NCBI GenBank assembly: GCA_016618085.1 | Contig: JABLTG010000074.1 | Location: 1-64,000 of the forward strand | Reading direction: 5' to 3' | Length of the DNA stretch: 64,000 nucleotides | From: Neovahlkampfia damariscottae | Taxonomy: Eukaryota; Heterolobosea; Selenaionea; Neovahlkampfiida; Neovahlkampfiidae | Part shown: piece after piece, positions 51,829 to 63,482 of the stretch | Layout: every line of letters begins with the position of its first letter | Numbering within the stretch: position 1 is the stretch's first letter | Made by a program: the position numbers and the translations under genes | The notes under the pieces: generated by a model | Told to the model about the DNA's origin: nothing | What the model saw: the letters and a program-made list of their open reading frames with translations, nothing else | Database searches by the model: none

Positions 51829-54800
51829 TTATTCAGAGATTGAACATACTTCATCAACAACAAGTTGAACAGCTTTAATAGCTTCAACAGCTTTGTTTAA
51901 GTTGTCAAATTTTACAAGTAAAGTTTGATCAGCATCATAATTCATTCCTTTAAGAATATTCCAACCTAAATCATTATAATTGTGAAGGTCTTTTCCTAAT
52001 CCCATAGCAATAACTTTCCATCTTGCATCTTGACCAGCAGCTTTACGCCATGAATTAATTTCAGTAGCTCTTGCTACAGGTGAAGCACATGGTTGACACC
52101 AAACTCCATAATTATCTGAACAAGAAACACAATTTTTACATGGATGATGTCCAATATAATCACATTTGTTACAATTACATGGTCTATTTGCAACACCATC
52201 TGACATTACAACAATTACTTTTGGAATTCCTTTTCTTCCACCATTTGTATCATGTACTTTAACTGCATCATTCAAACCGAGTAATGTACCTGTCCATCCT
52301 CTCATATGATCATTTTTCAAACCATTTAATTTATTATTGAGAACTGCGTTGTAATTTGCTAAACCAATTTTTGTTTTTGAAGTTGTTGAAAATTGAACAA
52401 CACCAATTTTGATATCATTTGGATGATTCATATTTTTAGTGATAGCTTTACTAATATTTTTAGAGAATTCAACTTGTGTAGCCCAATCATTATTTGACAT
52501 TGATCCTGAACTATCTAAAGCAAAAACAACATCAACTTGACCACGACATTCACAATTAATATATTTAACTGTAACTGTACCACAAACTGTAGCTCCTGGA
52601 AGTTTATCTGTATCTACACAATATTTGAATTTATTTTCACGACATGAATTTTGTTTGTAGTTTAATGTAATATATCCAGCAGAAGGTGAATTCAAAACTG
52701 GTTTTTTATCAAAGAGACAATAAATATCATTATCTAATGTGTTACAATCCACAAGTGAATGGAATCTAAGTGACATTCCAGCTGGTGCTTCATCATTTGC
52801 TAATAATGATTCTGTTGAAATGACAGCAGGAGTATTCCAGTTAACTTTAATTAAATCATCATTTACAACTGGTAAAGCTTCAATGACTGTAACTGAAAGT
52901 GTTCCTGTAGCTGTTTTTGAATTATCTTGATCTGAATCTTTAATTGTATAAGTAGCTGTTGTTGTACCAGCAAATGAATTTGAAGGAACAAATTTTACTT
53001 TGTTTGCTTCAACAGAAACAGTACCAACAGTTCCATCAGTCAATGAAACTGAAACAAGTGAAACTGAATCACCTGCATCTGGATCACTATCATTTTCTAA
53101 AACAGCAATTGAGTGAGAAGCATCGTTGACTTTGAAAGCATTATAAACATCATTGACAGCAATTGGAGCTTTATTATTAATTGTAACTGTGACAGTTTGA
53201 GGATCAGATGCTAAAAGACCATCAAAGCAAAGGTATTTGAATACATAAACTCCTGATCTTTGAGATTTTGATGTAAATTTAACTTCTGTTTGACTTTGAA
53301 TTGAAACTTCTGCTTTGTCAGCAACATTTGTCGCATCTAATTGAATTGTAATATCATCACCATTTGGATCTGAAGCAGAACCTAATGTTTTGAGATCCCA
53401 AACATAACTTTGGATTTTATCAACAGTTTTTGTAATTGGACCACATGTTGGTTTTTGATTTGTAACTGTGATTGAAAGTTTTGCTGAAGCAGTTAATTGA
53501 CCATCTGAAAGTACAAAAGTAACTTCATCATTTCCACGGAATGTTGAAGCTGGTTTATAATTGATTTTGTTATTAACAATTGTAACAGCAGCTCCGTTTC
53601 CAGTTGTATATGAAATTGCAGAAATTGTAATTGCATCTCCATCAGCATCAGTTGTTGTTGTACCAATGACATCAATTACTTGAGCAACATTTGCAGCAGT
53701 TTTTGCAAATGTGTGAGATTTATCTGTAGCAGTTGGTGGTGCATTTCCTACAGTAACTGTAACAGTTCCTTCTGATGACAATCCATAAGAATCTTTTACT
53801 TTGTATTTGAATGTATCAACAGCAATTCTTTTATCGCCACTTGTAGATGTATAAGTGATTGAAGACAATGGAGTGTAAGTTACTTCATTTCCTGCAACAG
53901 TGATACTTCCTGAAGTTGGTTGTTGAGAAATTGATGCCAAAGTGAGTGGTGTGTTATTTTCTACATCATTATCATTCGTAATTGGTAAAATTTGAACTTG
54001 TTTGTTCCATTGAACAGTTGCAGAATCAGCAACAGCGTTTGGAGCAGAATTTGAAATTGTAACTTTAACAATTCCTGTGTTTGAATCTGACATAGAATCT
54101 GTAGCAACATAAGAAATAGTTTCTTCTCCAACAAATCCATCTTTTGGTTTATAAGCAAGTTTGTTGTTTGAAATTGAAACAGAACCAGTACCGGTGTACG
54201 AGAATGATTTAATTGTAAGAGGATCTGTATCTACATCATTTGATAAAACATCTAATTCAAATGTACTTTGTGGTTGTGTTCCAGTGAAAGAGTATGTATC
54301 ATCATTAGCAACAGGAGCAGTATTTTGAACAGTTACAGTAACAAGTTTAGTATCAGTTGAAGCACCATCAAAAACAGTATATGAGAATGTAACTGCTTTG
54401 TTAACAAAGCTTGATGGTGTTGCAGCAGAGATTGATGCACCATTTGCTGTTTTTGATATAGTTCCAGCAGTAGAATCTGATAAAGCAGAAACACTTTGAA
54501 GTGAAACAATATCACCGTCAGCATCTGTAGCTCCAGTGAGTAAATTCATAGCAAAACCAGTTTTATGTTCTGTCCATTGAATAGTGAAGCTCTTAGCTTG
54601 AGCAACTGGAGCAGTATTTGTAACTGAAACAATTGCTTGTTTTGTAACTTTAGCTAAACCATCTGTAACAACGAAATTGAAAGTACAATCTCCAAGAACA
54701 GCAGGGTTTCTATTTGCGAATGTGAGTTTTCCAGCATTTTGTGAAACATCACCGCATGTTGGTGAAGTATGACTTTCATATGAAACTGAATCTTCAGCAT

Positions 54801-57800
54801 CTGCATCAGAAGCACCAGTGAGAATTGAGAGTTCAACTGAATTTGCTGACCAGTGAATTGTAGCTGTTGCATCATTTGCTGTTGGTGCTTGATTTGTAAC
54901 TTTGACTTCTACAGTGAGTTCAGGTTTATTATCACCAGCAACATTTGACATTTTAAGTTTAAATGTATCAGTTCCAACAAATCCAACATTTGATTTATAG
55001 TTAATTTTGTAAACTCTAGCAATATCATCAACAACTTCAGCAGCTTCAAAAGAAACTGAACCTGATTGTGGAGGAACAGTAACGTCTTTTGTTAAGTGAA
55101 GTGTTTTCTTGTCAACTGCATCTGTAATATTTTCTGTGACAAATAAAACATTTCCTGTTGTTTGAGATGCTTTCCAATGTTTTGAATATGATTTAAATGA
55201 TAAAGTTGGAGCAAGATTGTCAACATTAACAGTAGCTTCAAGTGAATCATCAAGTCCATCAGTAACTGTATATTTGAATGAATCAGCACCAACATATCCA
55301 TTAGTTGGTACGTATTTAATTTCGTTTCCATTGTTTTGAATAACAGCAGTACCTTGAGTTGGAGAAACTGTGACAGCTTTAATTGTTAAATGAGGAACAT
55401 CAGCAGCATTTGCATCAGTTGCATCAGCAGCAGCATCAATAACAAGTCCAGAAGCTGCATTTGAAGCATGAAGATATAAACTATATGATTTTGCAACTGG
55501 AGCTGCATTTGTGATTGTAAATGAAACTGTTGCAGTAGCAGTATCTAATCCATCAGAAACTGTATAATTAAATGAATCAGCTCCTTTATATGGTTGATTT
55601 TGTGCATAACTCAATGAAACAGCACCTGAAGTAGCATCAGTTTGTTTTGTAACAACACCATTTTGTGGATTTGTTAAAACAACTGTAATTGAATCACCAT
55701 CACCAGTTGTAGAAGTTTGAGTAACTTGAGTAACAGTTGGAGTTTGTCTCCAATGAATTGTATGTGAAACAGGTGAAGCTGAAGGTTTATCAGTATTTGT
55801 AACTGTTACAGTAACAGTACCTGTAGCTTCAGAAGCTCCATCAGTAATTGTATAGTGAAATGAAAATGATCCTGATGAACCATCTGGTTTGTATGTCAAG
55901 ACATTTCCAACTTTAGTAACTGAACCTTTAGATGGTTGAGTGAAAGTGGTAACTGAAATAGCATCTAAATCTGCATCGCTATCGTTATCTAAAACGTTAA
56001 TTTGAACACCGTCAACAGATTTCCAATGAACTGAAGCAACATCAGCAACAGCAACTGGAGCTGTATTTGTAACAGTAACTGAAACTAATGCTGTAGCATC
56101 TTTGTCTTCGTCAGTAATTGTGTATTGGAATGTTTGAACACCAAGATCTGCAGTTGCTGTATATTTAATTTTTCCTCCTTCAATAACAGCAACTCCTTTA
56201 GTTGGAGTAGTAACTGATTTAATTGAAATAGCATCTGAATCTGCATCTGAATCATTTGATAAAACATCAAAAACAGCAGTAGCACCAAAGTGTAAAGTAT
56301 AAGCATCAGCTTGAGCTACAGGAGCTGTATTTTGAACATCAACGTTAACAGTAGCTGTGTTTGAACCTTCAATTCCATCTGTAATTGTATATGTGAATGA
56401 ATCTGTTCCAACAAATCCTGTATTTGGTTTGTAAGTGACAGTTTTTTTATTTGCATCAATTGAAACAATTCCATTTGTAGCTGTTGAAACAGATGAAACT
56501 TCTAAAATTGCTAAATCACCAGGGTTAATATCTTTATCATTTGACAAAACATCAATTGTTTTTTGTGTATTCCATTTCATGGTGACACTATCATCTACAG
56601 CAACAGGTGCTGTATTGACAACATTAACTGTAACAGTGACTTCGTTTGAAACAAGATCTTTATCAGTACATTTATATTTGAATGTATCAACATAAGCAGC
56701 ACCAGTTAAAGCAGTATATTGAACTTTGTTGTTTACAATTGATAATGAAACACCGGATGTTGAAACACTGTCAACTGAAGCAATTTCAAGAGTATCTTGA
56801 TTAACATCACTATCATTAGCTAAAACATCTAATTGATTTGATGATCCTCTTTGAGCTGTGAAAGTATCAGGATTTGCTTCAGGAGCTGTGTTACTAACAG
56901 CAACAACAACTTGAGCATCGGATGTTAAAGCTTTTGTCATATCTTCTTGGATGTCTGTAATTGTATACATGAATGAATCAACACCAGCGAAATCAGTTGG
57001 AGGTGTATATTCAACATCTGAATCTGAAATGACTGCAACTGAACCACCTTTATCACATGCTCCAATACTTTTAATTTTAAGAGCATCACCATTTGCATCA
57101 TTATCGTTGATAACCAAACTGATTATTTTTTTGTTATTTTTTTGTGATGCTGAATTATCGTTAACAGCTACTGGACGAGTATTAACAACATTAATGTTAA
57201 CTGTTCCTTCAACAGATTTATCTCCATCACTTACAATGTATTTAATAACATCAGTATAAAGTTTTCCTTTTTGAGGTGTATAGGTTAATGTATAAGTATT
57301 TTTTGTATATGTGATATCTTTGTCGAAACCTTCTAAATATCTGGTAGTAATTTGTTCTGATTGACTTGTAAGTGAATATGTACCAAGTGTAGGTGGTGTT
57401 GAAATTGAAACAGTTAAAGTGTTAAATGGATCTGGATCTGAATAAAGAATGTTGAGTACATTGTCATTTGAATTTTTGGAAATTTCAACGTCAATTGTTC
57501 CAGCAACAGGTGGTTTGTTCACCATAGCAATTGAGACATATGATTGTGAAGTAGCCTCACCATCTGTAATTGTATAAAAAAAGTAGTCAAATGGGTATTC
57601 TGGTGCATAAGGGTAATACTTGACAGATTTTCCATCTGCAGAAAGCACTGGTGTACCTAAACTAGGTTCAATATGTATAATTGTTAAGTTGTCACCATTT
57701 GGGTCAACATCGTTTACAAGTGGATATATATCGAGCACTACATTTGTTGGAGAATCATGAAGCAAATCTGGATTCGCTACTGGTGGTTCGTTAACAACAA

Positions 57801-58628
57801 CAAAACCAACATCTGTTGTAGTTGATCCACTACCATCAGTAACTGTGTATGAACCTGAATCTGGAAGTGTTTGAGCAACATCAGCATTTGAGCTTGATTG
57901 AGAGTTTGAAAATCCTTTGTTCGGTGTATAGATGACTGTTTTTCCATCAGCTGAAACTTTTAAAACACCATTAGGTGGTTGTCTAGTAATTGTGGCAATT
58001 GAAAGTTCGTCTTCGTCAACATCAGTAGCTTGTTTTCCTTGTTTATCTTTATCTGATAAAACAGAAGCAACATAGTTTTCTGTATTCATTGGAACAACAT
58101 ACACAAGTGCAACAGGTTCTGGTAAACGATTTCTAACATCAACTGTCACATTTGTTGTTGATTCTAATTTTTCATTTTGAACTGAGTATGTGAATGTAAC
58201 TATTCCTTCGTAATGGTGTCCTCTTTTACCCATGTTTTGCGGAGTATACAATAGGAAATTACCAGCATCGATAACCACCGAACCATACCGTGGTTGTGTA
58301 ACTTTAGATATTTTTAAAACGCCTCCTTTTGGATCAACATCGTTCAAAAGAACATCCATTTTGAGTAAGTTTGTTTTTGTTGTGATATATGTATCTGGTT
58401 TGAGAACAGGAGCTGCGAATGATGAAGTTGTAGCAACGACAATAACAGTGAGTGTGGTAGCTGTTAAAGCCATAGAAGCAAATGTTGCTGAAAAAAAATA
58501 AATTTGAAAAATCTCAAATTACCTCCTGCCAAGACTTGCATCAATGGTCCAACTTTAAATAATGAAAAGTTAAGACCAGTTGACGCTGATGAGGAAGTTG
58601 CGGTTAATATTCCTGCTTCAGTTGTCAT
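51829..58628 (-). CDS. Giant cadherin-like tandem-repeat protein with C-terminal VWA domain
   Basis: The gene encodes about 2250 residues with a single intron (about 58492-58524) near the 5' end. Exon 1 encodes MTTEAGILTATSSSASTGLN and leads into a hydrophobic signal or anchor (SMALTATTLTVIVVATTSSF). About 20 cadherin-like/tandem-95 repeats of about 95 residues follow, each opening with a variant of VNTAPVAVDD and containing VLSNDSDxD, YTPxxGFVGTDSF and YTITDG. The C-terminal 250 residues form a von Willebrand A domain with a MIDAS: DSSGSMS, WTGT and VMSDGVAN. A Cys-rich insert (CNCNKCDY, HPCKNCVSC) interrupts it. No C-terminal membrane helix is seen. It is probably a calcium-bound extracellular adhesin. 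The repeat type is much commoner in bacteria, and the lack of introns suggests a possible ancient transfer. Confidence 0.86.
52600..58400 (-). repeat. About 20 tandem cadherin-like (tandem-95/VCBS-type) coding repeats
   Basis: Unit boundaries are marked by variants of x-N-x-A-P-V-A-x-x-D: VNEPPVANPD, VNKPPVAGTI, VNTRPVAVND, SNTAPEANPD, VNTAPVAVDD, QNTAPVAQAD, TNTAPVAVAD, TNTDKPSASP, TNAAPVAKSY, DNLAPTLSFK, TNQAPTANDA, TNTAPVAQAK, QNTAPVANDD, SNSAPNAVAD, GNAPPTATDK, TNQKPTCGPI, NNKAPIAVND and IEALPVVNDD. Middle units share DxDxDxLxI calcium-type acidic motifs. The most alike are the central ones, while the N- and C-terminal units are divergent, which fits growth from the centre. Confidence 0.8.
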
Positions 58629-58885
58629 GTTTTTTCGAACTTTGTAAATGGAAAAAGAAGCAAAATGAGTGGACTAAAAAGTTTCTAAACACCCTCCCAT
58701 TGGACATTATCAAACGTCAATCGAGTCAATCAATTTTTTTCATTGTTCAAGTTCAGTTCACCAATCAACACTCCGAACCATCTCCAAAAATGGAAATTTT
58801 GAAGTCTAAAAAATTTCAAAAATAGTCAAACTTTTTTCCACATCAAAGAAATTTTTTGTTTCAACAATGAAAAGTTGAAACGGAT

Positions 58886-61420
58886 TTATTTATTGAGTTT
58901 TGAGGTATATCTGATGAAGAAATTGAAAAATATAAATCCTAACACAATCACAGCTAAAATGCTCCACTTGATAAATATCGGTGTTGTTTGTTTTGGTGTT
59001 GGAAAGTGTGAAAAATTAATATCGTCTTGAAATTTCTTTGTGCTTTCTTTTACTTTTTCATCTGTAAATAATCTATCTGAGTTTTCTCTTTTTAACAAAA
59101 TGGAAGAAGGTTTAAATTGATTTCCAAAATCTTTTTCAAATTCTTTTAGTTTCTCTATGATATCAGATGGTTTCCAATGTCGAAAAATAGAACAAATACC
59201 ACCAGAATCTGGAGGATATCCAATTGAAACTGAAATGATATCAATAACTTCTTCTGTATCAACAACTTTTTCTTCAATCAAATATAAACTTTCATTTAGA
59301 GATCTAAAAATGATTCTTTCAATTATTTTTTTTTCTTTTGGTGGTATAACTTTCTTGTATTCAATCAATTCATCTTTAAAGGTTGTGTTTAATTTTCCTA
59401 ATGCTCCTTTTTCATTGTAAAAATTAAATCCTTTTGATGTTTTTTTTCCTAAAGAGTTCTCTTGAATTAATTTTGTCAAAATAGGATTTTCTTTGAATCT
59501 TTCATTATTTTTAATCCAATTTTGAATTTCGTCAAGACCAATAGCATCCATTAATTCAATAACTTGAATGGTGAAACCAAAATCTCTAATCTCTTTTTGA
59601 ATAACAGTTATTGGATATCCTTCTGTGATCATTTCAAGAACTTCACAAAATAAACAACCAAGTAAATTGATTGAAACAGGTTTTTGGTTCAATACAATTG
59701 GTACTTTTCCAAGTTCTTTTGTGAATTTAAAAATTTTGTTTAATTCTTTTTCATCAGTTGATTTTGTGGTCAATATTTCAGCAATAGGTGTTCTATGGAA
59801 AGGATATGTCAAATATAAACCTAAAGTATTGAATTTTGACAATGAAGTAACAAGTGTAGGTGATGATGTAATCATCAATCTTTGGTCCTTGTGTAACTTT
59901 GAATAAACATCTTGTTTTGAATCCAAGTCTTCATTAACAGCTTCAATAACAAAATCTATATCTTCTTTCTCTGATTAAAAAAATTTAATTTTTTTTTTCA
60001 TTGTTGACCATACCTAAGCTTGACAGATCTGAAGAAAATTCTAAATTTTTTAAAAATTGACTGGCTTCATTTTTTTGTATTTGATGACTCTCTTCTGAAT
60101 AATTCAACAAAAATTCAATCTTTTTACGAATTTCTGTTTCATCTTTTTTTTCAACAAGAACAACTGAAAATCCTTTCATCAAAAGAATATGAGCAAAACC
60201 AACACCTGTCAAACCACCACCTATAACACCCACTTTCTTTGGTAATATCCAACTTGGATCAATTTCAATTGACTTTTTTAAATTATCTTGAATTATGAAT
60301 AATCTCGTTAATTTTTTAGCCATTGGTGTTTTTAATAATTTTTCAAAAGATTTTGATTCCAAATCAATAGCATTTAAAATTGAAGATTCACAAGTTTCCA
60401 ATAAAATCTCCAAAATCCAATAAGGTGCTTTTTCAAAAAATTAAAACTCAAAAAAAAATAATGTTACCTGGATATTTTAATTTTGTCCTTGAATGTAATT
60501 GATTTATAACTTGATTATAAATTAAAGCTCTTCCTAAATCAGTATTTCGAACAACCTTGTCCAATAAATTCCACGGAAGTTTTTTTGATTTCGTGTGTTT
60601 GATGGAAAATTCTTTTGCTTCTTTTAGAGTGTCATCTGTTTTTAAAATTTCATCTATTAATCCAATTTTTAATGATTTTTTTACATCATATAAAGATCCT
60701 GAAATGCATAAATCCAGTGAGTTTATTAAACCGATGATATGAGGAGTATACGCGCACTAAATTTTTTTTTAAAAACTTTTTTGAAAAACTTACACCACCA
60801 GCACCTGGTATTAAACCTAATTTAACTTCTGGAAAACCTAGCTTTACTTTAGGTGAGTCAATTGAAATTCTTTTTTTTTTTTAAAAAATTAAATTTATAA
60901 AATTTGAATAGTACCTATAATCACAAGCAAGCGCTAATTCAAGACCTCCACCTAAACAGCTACCCTTTGGAGTTTGAGTTATATGGAATAAATGACTTAC
61001 GTTGATCAAAGCGATGGTCATGCATTTTAATTGTCTGACTCGATTGAAAATAGTATGGAGCTGTCTTAAACCTTGTTCAACAACTAATGATATTAATTAT
61101 GAAATAAGAAAACCTTCTGGTTTCTTCATGTATTCACGTAACATATAAATGTTTGCTCCCACTATGAAACTGTCTTTTTTTAAACTTCTAAATATAACAG
61201 CATCAAACTGTGGTTGAAGGAGAATATAATCTATGCACTAAAATATTTAGTATTTTTTGAAAATTCAAACTGAATTTAATTGAAGAGCAAAGTCAACAGT
61301 GATTGTGTTTGTTGAAGTATTTTTGTTGTCAATGTCAATCCAATAAATTACTTTTCCTTTATACTTTTCAGCATGAAGTGATAAAGTTGACTTGGTGAAA
61401 CAAACTTGAATCTCGCTCAT
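58886..61420 (-). CDS. HADHA-like multifunctional enzyme (enoyl-CoA hydratase + degenerate 3-hydroxyacyl-CoA dehydrogenase), tail-anchored
   Basis: Exons from the ATG at 61420 build an ECH domain: KDSFIVGANIYML, GSCLGGGLELALACDYR, LGFPEVKLGLIPGAGG. Both catalytic Glu residues are present. The HAD half has a Rossmann loop (KVGVIGGGLTGVGFAHILLM), DIDFVIEAVNEDL, GFTIQVIELMDAIGLDEI and a HADHA-type end (FRSLNESLYLIEE, IGYPPDSGG). The catalytic His of GMHYFSP is Tyr here (GLYLTYPF), and the SNTS motif is SSPT, so dehydrogenase activity is doubtful. A C-terminal hydrophobic helix (KWSILAVIVLGFIFFNFF) could anchor it to a membrane; HADHA lacks this. At least seven short introns. No clear N-terminal mitochondrial presequence is visible, and a peroxisomal SKL ending is absent. 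Confidence 0.8.
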
Positions 61421-61579
61421 CAAAAAAATTAACGAAAGAGTTGTCCAATAAAAGTGAACAGAAAATTCACTTTAAGAAAAACAAAAAAAAAAATAAAAGA
61501 TTAAATTCGTTTATTATACAAAATTTAAAATTGGTTGAGAAATGGGTTGTTTAGATTAAAATGTTACAAAATTTGGTAG

Positions 61580-61933
61580 TTAAAATACTTTCATCATTGA
61601 ACCTCTTGAGTCAATATTTACCATGAACTCTTCATCAAAACTTTCGTCATCTGAATAAATTTCAACATTTTGAGTTGATCCTGTTTTGTACTTTCTGATT
61701 AAACTTTCATTTGAAATAAGTGGTGCTGAAGGAATTTTATCCATGTCAATGGTTTCCATAATGTCATCATAAATGATTCCAGTTTTATTTTTACAGACTT
61801 TGATTACTTTCTTTTTATGAATTTTGTTTTCCATTTTTCTTTTCTTCAAAGAATGACTATTAGATGTTAATCTTCTTTGAGGATGAGAAAATTTAGAATT
61901 ACCTTTAATATCTTCTTTAATGATGCTTTTCAT
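61580..61933 (-). CDS. Small hypothetical protein, basic then acidic
   Basis: This is a 117-residue single-exon protein. The first half is Lys-rich (KKRKMENKIHKKKVIKVCK), consistent with nuclear localisation or nucleic-acid contact, and the second half is acidic (EIYSDDESFDEEFMV). There is no recognised domain, signal peptide or membrane segment. ATTGG at 61979, 46 bp upstream, follows the local promoter pattern, and codon use looks like its neighbours, which supports a genuine gene. It could be a short linear-motif protein. Confidence 0.45.
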   Translation of the reverse strand: MKSIIKEDIKGNSKFSHPQRRLTSNSHSLKKRKMENKIHKKKVIKVCKNKTGIIYDDIMETIDMDKIPSAPLISNESLIRKYKTGSTQNVEIYSDDESFDEEFMVNIDSRGSMMKVF

Positions 61934-62118
61934 GTCTGTTGTTGAGTTTGTTGAGTTTGATGTTTGATGAAATATTGATTGGTCCGGAATAATTTATGTA
62001 CTTTCCATCCAATCAGAAGGACGTTGGCTTTAGTTGAACGAAAAAAGAAAATGATTGGTTATTGATTCAAATTGAAAAATCACCTATTGTTATTGGAGTG
62101 ATCATTGCAATGGAGATT

Positions 62119-63377
62119 TTATTTCAAAAGTTCGAATTCTTGTTTGAAATATTTGTAATATTCTTCAGATTTGAAACTTAGCTCGTCACAAGAGACAGTT
62201 GATGCTGAAATATGATCATTGTAAGATATGAAGCAAAAAAAATCCCTAATGAATATTTGGGATAGGTAAAAAATGAAATGGAGTATATTGTAGACCCACA
62301 AAAGTCTAATTCGTAAATTGGTCCAGGAACATTTGAATAACTGAATGTTGATCGTTCTCCAAAAAATTTTGTGATCCATTTGATCAACATCCCAGGTAGT
62401 AATCCAACTAAAATCCAAAGAATTTTAGAGAGAATTGGTTCAAATGAAAGAATTAAATTGTCCAAAGTTTCATGAATTAAAAACAATCTCGATTTTGAAG
62501 ATTCTTCTTTCACTGGTAAATCCAGAACAACAGTCGAAATGGATACGTTTGCTGATTGAATGCAAAATATACTTCCGGATTGCTCCTGTATAACAAGAAT
62601 AAATTACATCATTAATTGTTGCATTATTCTTCTTTGCAATTTGTTTCACTTCTTTGACAGTCAAAATACTGTTCGAAATGGATACGTTTGCTGATTGTTT
62701 TTCAGCATCTTTCACTGAAAAAAGTGTTTCAGTATCTTTTTCAGGATACAAAATACATTTTGTGGAACCAATAAAATCTTTTGTTGATTCTAAAATAGAT
62801 CTCTTTTTCATTATTCTTTTTCTTGATTTCACATTTTCTTCAGTTTTTTCTTTGTTTTTTGTTGTACATAAATTTAACAATAAATGAATTGAAGAAAAAC
62901 CATCAGCAATTGAGTGATAATATTTCATTACCACTACACTACAAATTGCATCTGTTTCTTCATTTTTGTAATTTTGAATCAAAATAGCTTGCCATAAAGG
63001 TTTTTCTTTGGACAATGGTTTGGAAGCAAATTTGGCAATAATTTCTTCAACTTTTTTCAAGTTTATTGATTCCTCAAAGTTAATTTCTTGAATGTGATTT
63101 GAAATTGAATAATTTTCATCTTTCACATAATAAGGCCATCCCAGCCAACACACTTTAACTTTTTCTTTGAATTGAGGAAATTTTTCAAAAGTTTTTTTGA
63201 AATTGTTTTTAAACTCCATGAATGTTATTGTATCTTGAGAAACAATGAACCTGAAATGTTGTTCAGGTTTTCTTCATCACTTCCAACAATGAAACTTGAT
63301 TGAGCTGACAGATATTTTGAGTTTGAGTATCTGAGTATTATCACTATTATCAAAAACACCAGAAGAAAAATAATCAT
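62119..63377 (-). CDS. WS/DGAT-type acyltransferase with N-terminal membrane anchor
   Basis: The ATG at 63377 opens MIIFLLVFLIIVIILRYSN, a membrane anchor. After an intron (about 63240-63290) the frame runs TITFMEFKNNFKKTFEKFPQ, and the catalytic motif is KYYHSIADGFSSIHLL (HHxxxDG in the family, first His replaced by Tyr, second kept). NNATINDVIYSC and RKY follow, then VVLDLPV, FGERSTFSYSNVPGP and a final SYNDHISASTVSCDEL. These mark the wax ester synthase/diacylglycerol acyltransferase superfamily. Between RKY and VVLDLPV the frame changes without a clear intron, next to an exact 25-bp direct repeat, so the gene may be broken or misassembled there. A second intron is near 62235-62283. Products would be wax esters or triacylglycerol. 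Confidence 0.72.
62534..62697. repeat. 25-bp exact direct repeat inside the WS/DGAT gene
   Basis: The 25-mer TCGAAATGGATACGTTTGCT + GATTG occurs at 62534-62558 and again at 62673-62697, 139 bp apart. On the coding strand each copy can be read as SANVSIS. The first (5') copy is in the established frame. The second lies where the frame breaks. Chance recurrence of an exact 25-mer this close is very unlikely, so it reflects a local duplication, gene conversion or an assembly error. Confidence 0.75.
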
Positions 63378-63482
63378 CCTCTGTTCAGTGTTGTGAATAA
63401 AGTTAAAATCGAAATGATTGGATAATTTAGGAAAATTAGGAAAATTTAAGGTTGCAGTTAAATTTGTATTTTTCTTGTTTTT

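Noticed and set aside
52071-57259. Plus-strand and minus-strand alternative frames inside the giant cadherin-like gene
   Set aside because: They are shadows of the long real frame; composition is repetitive and no family matches.
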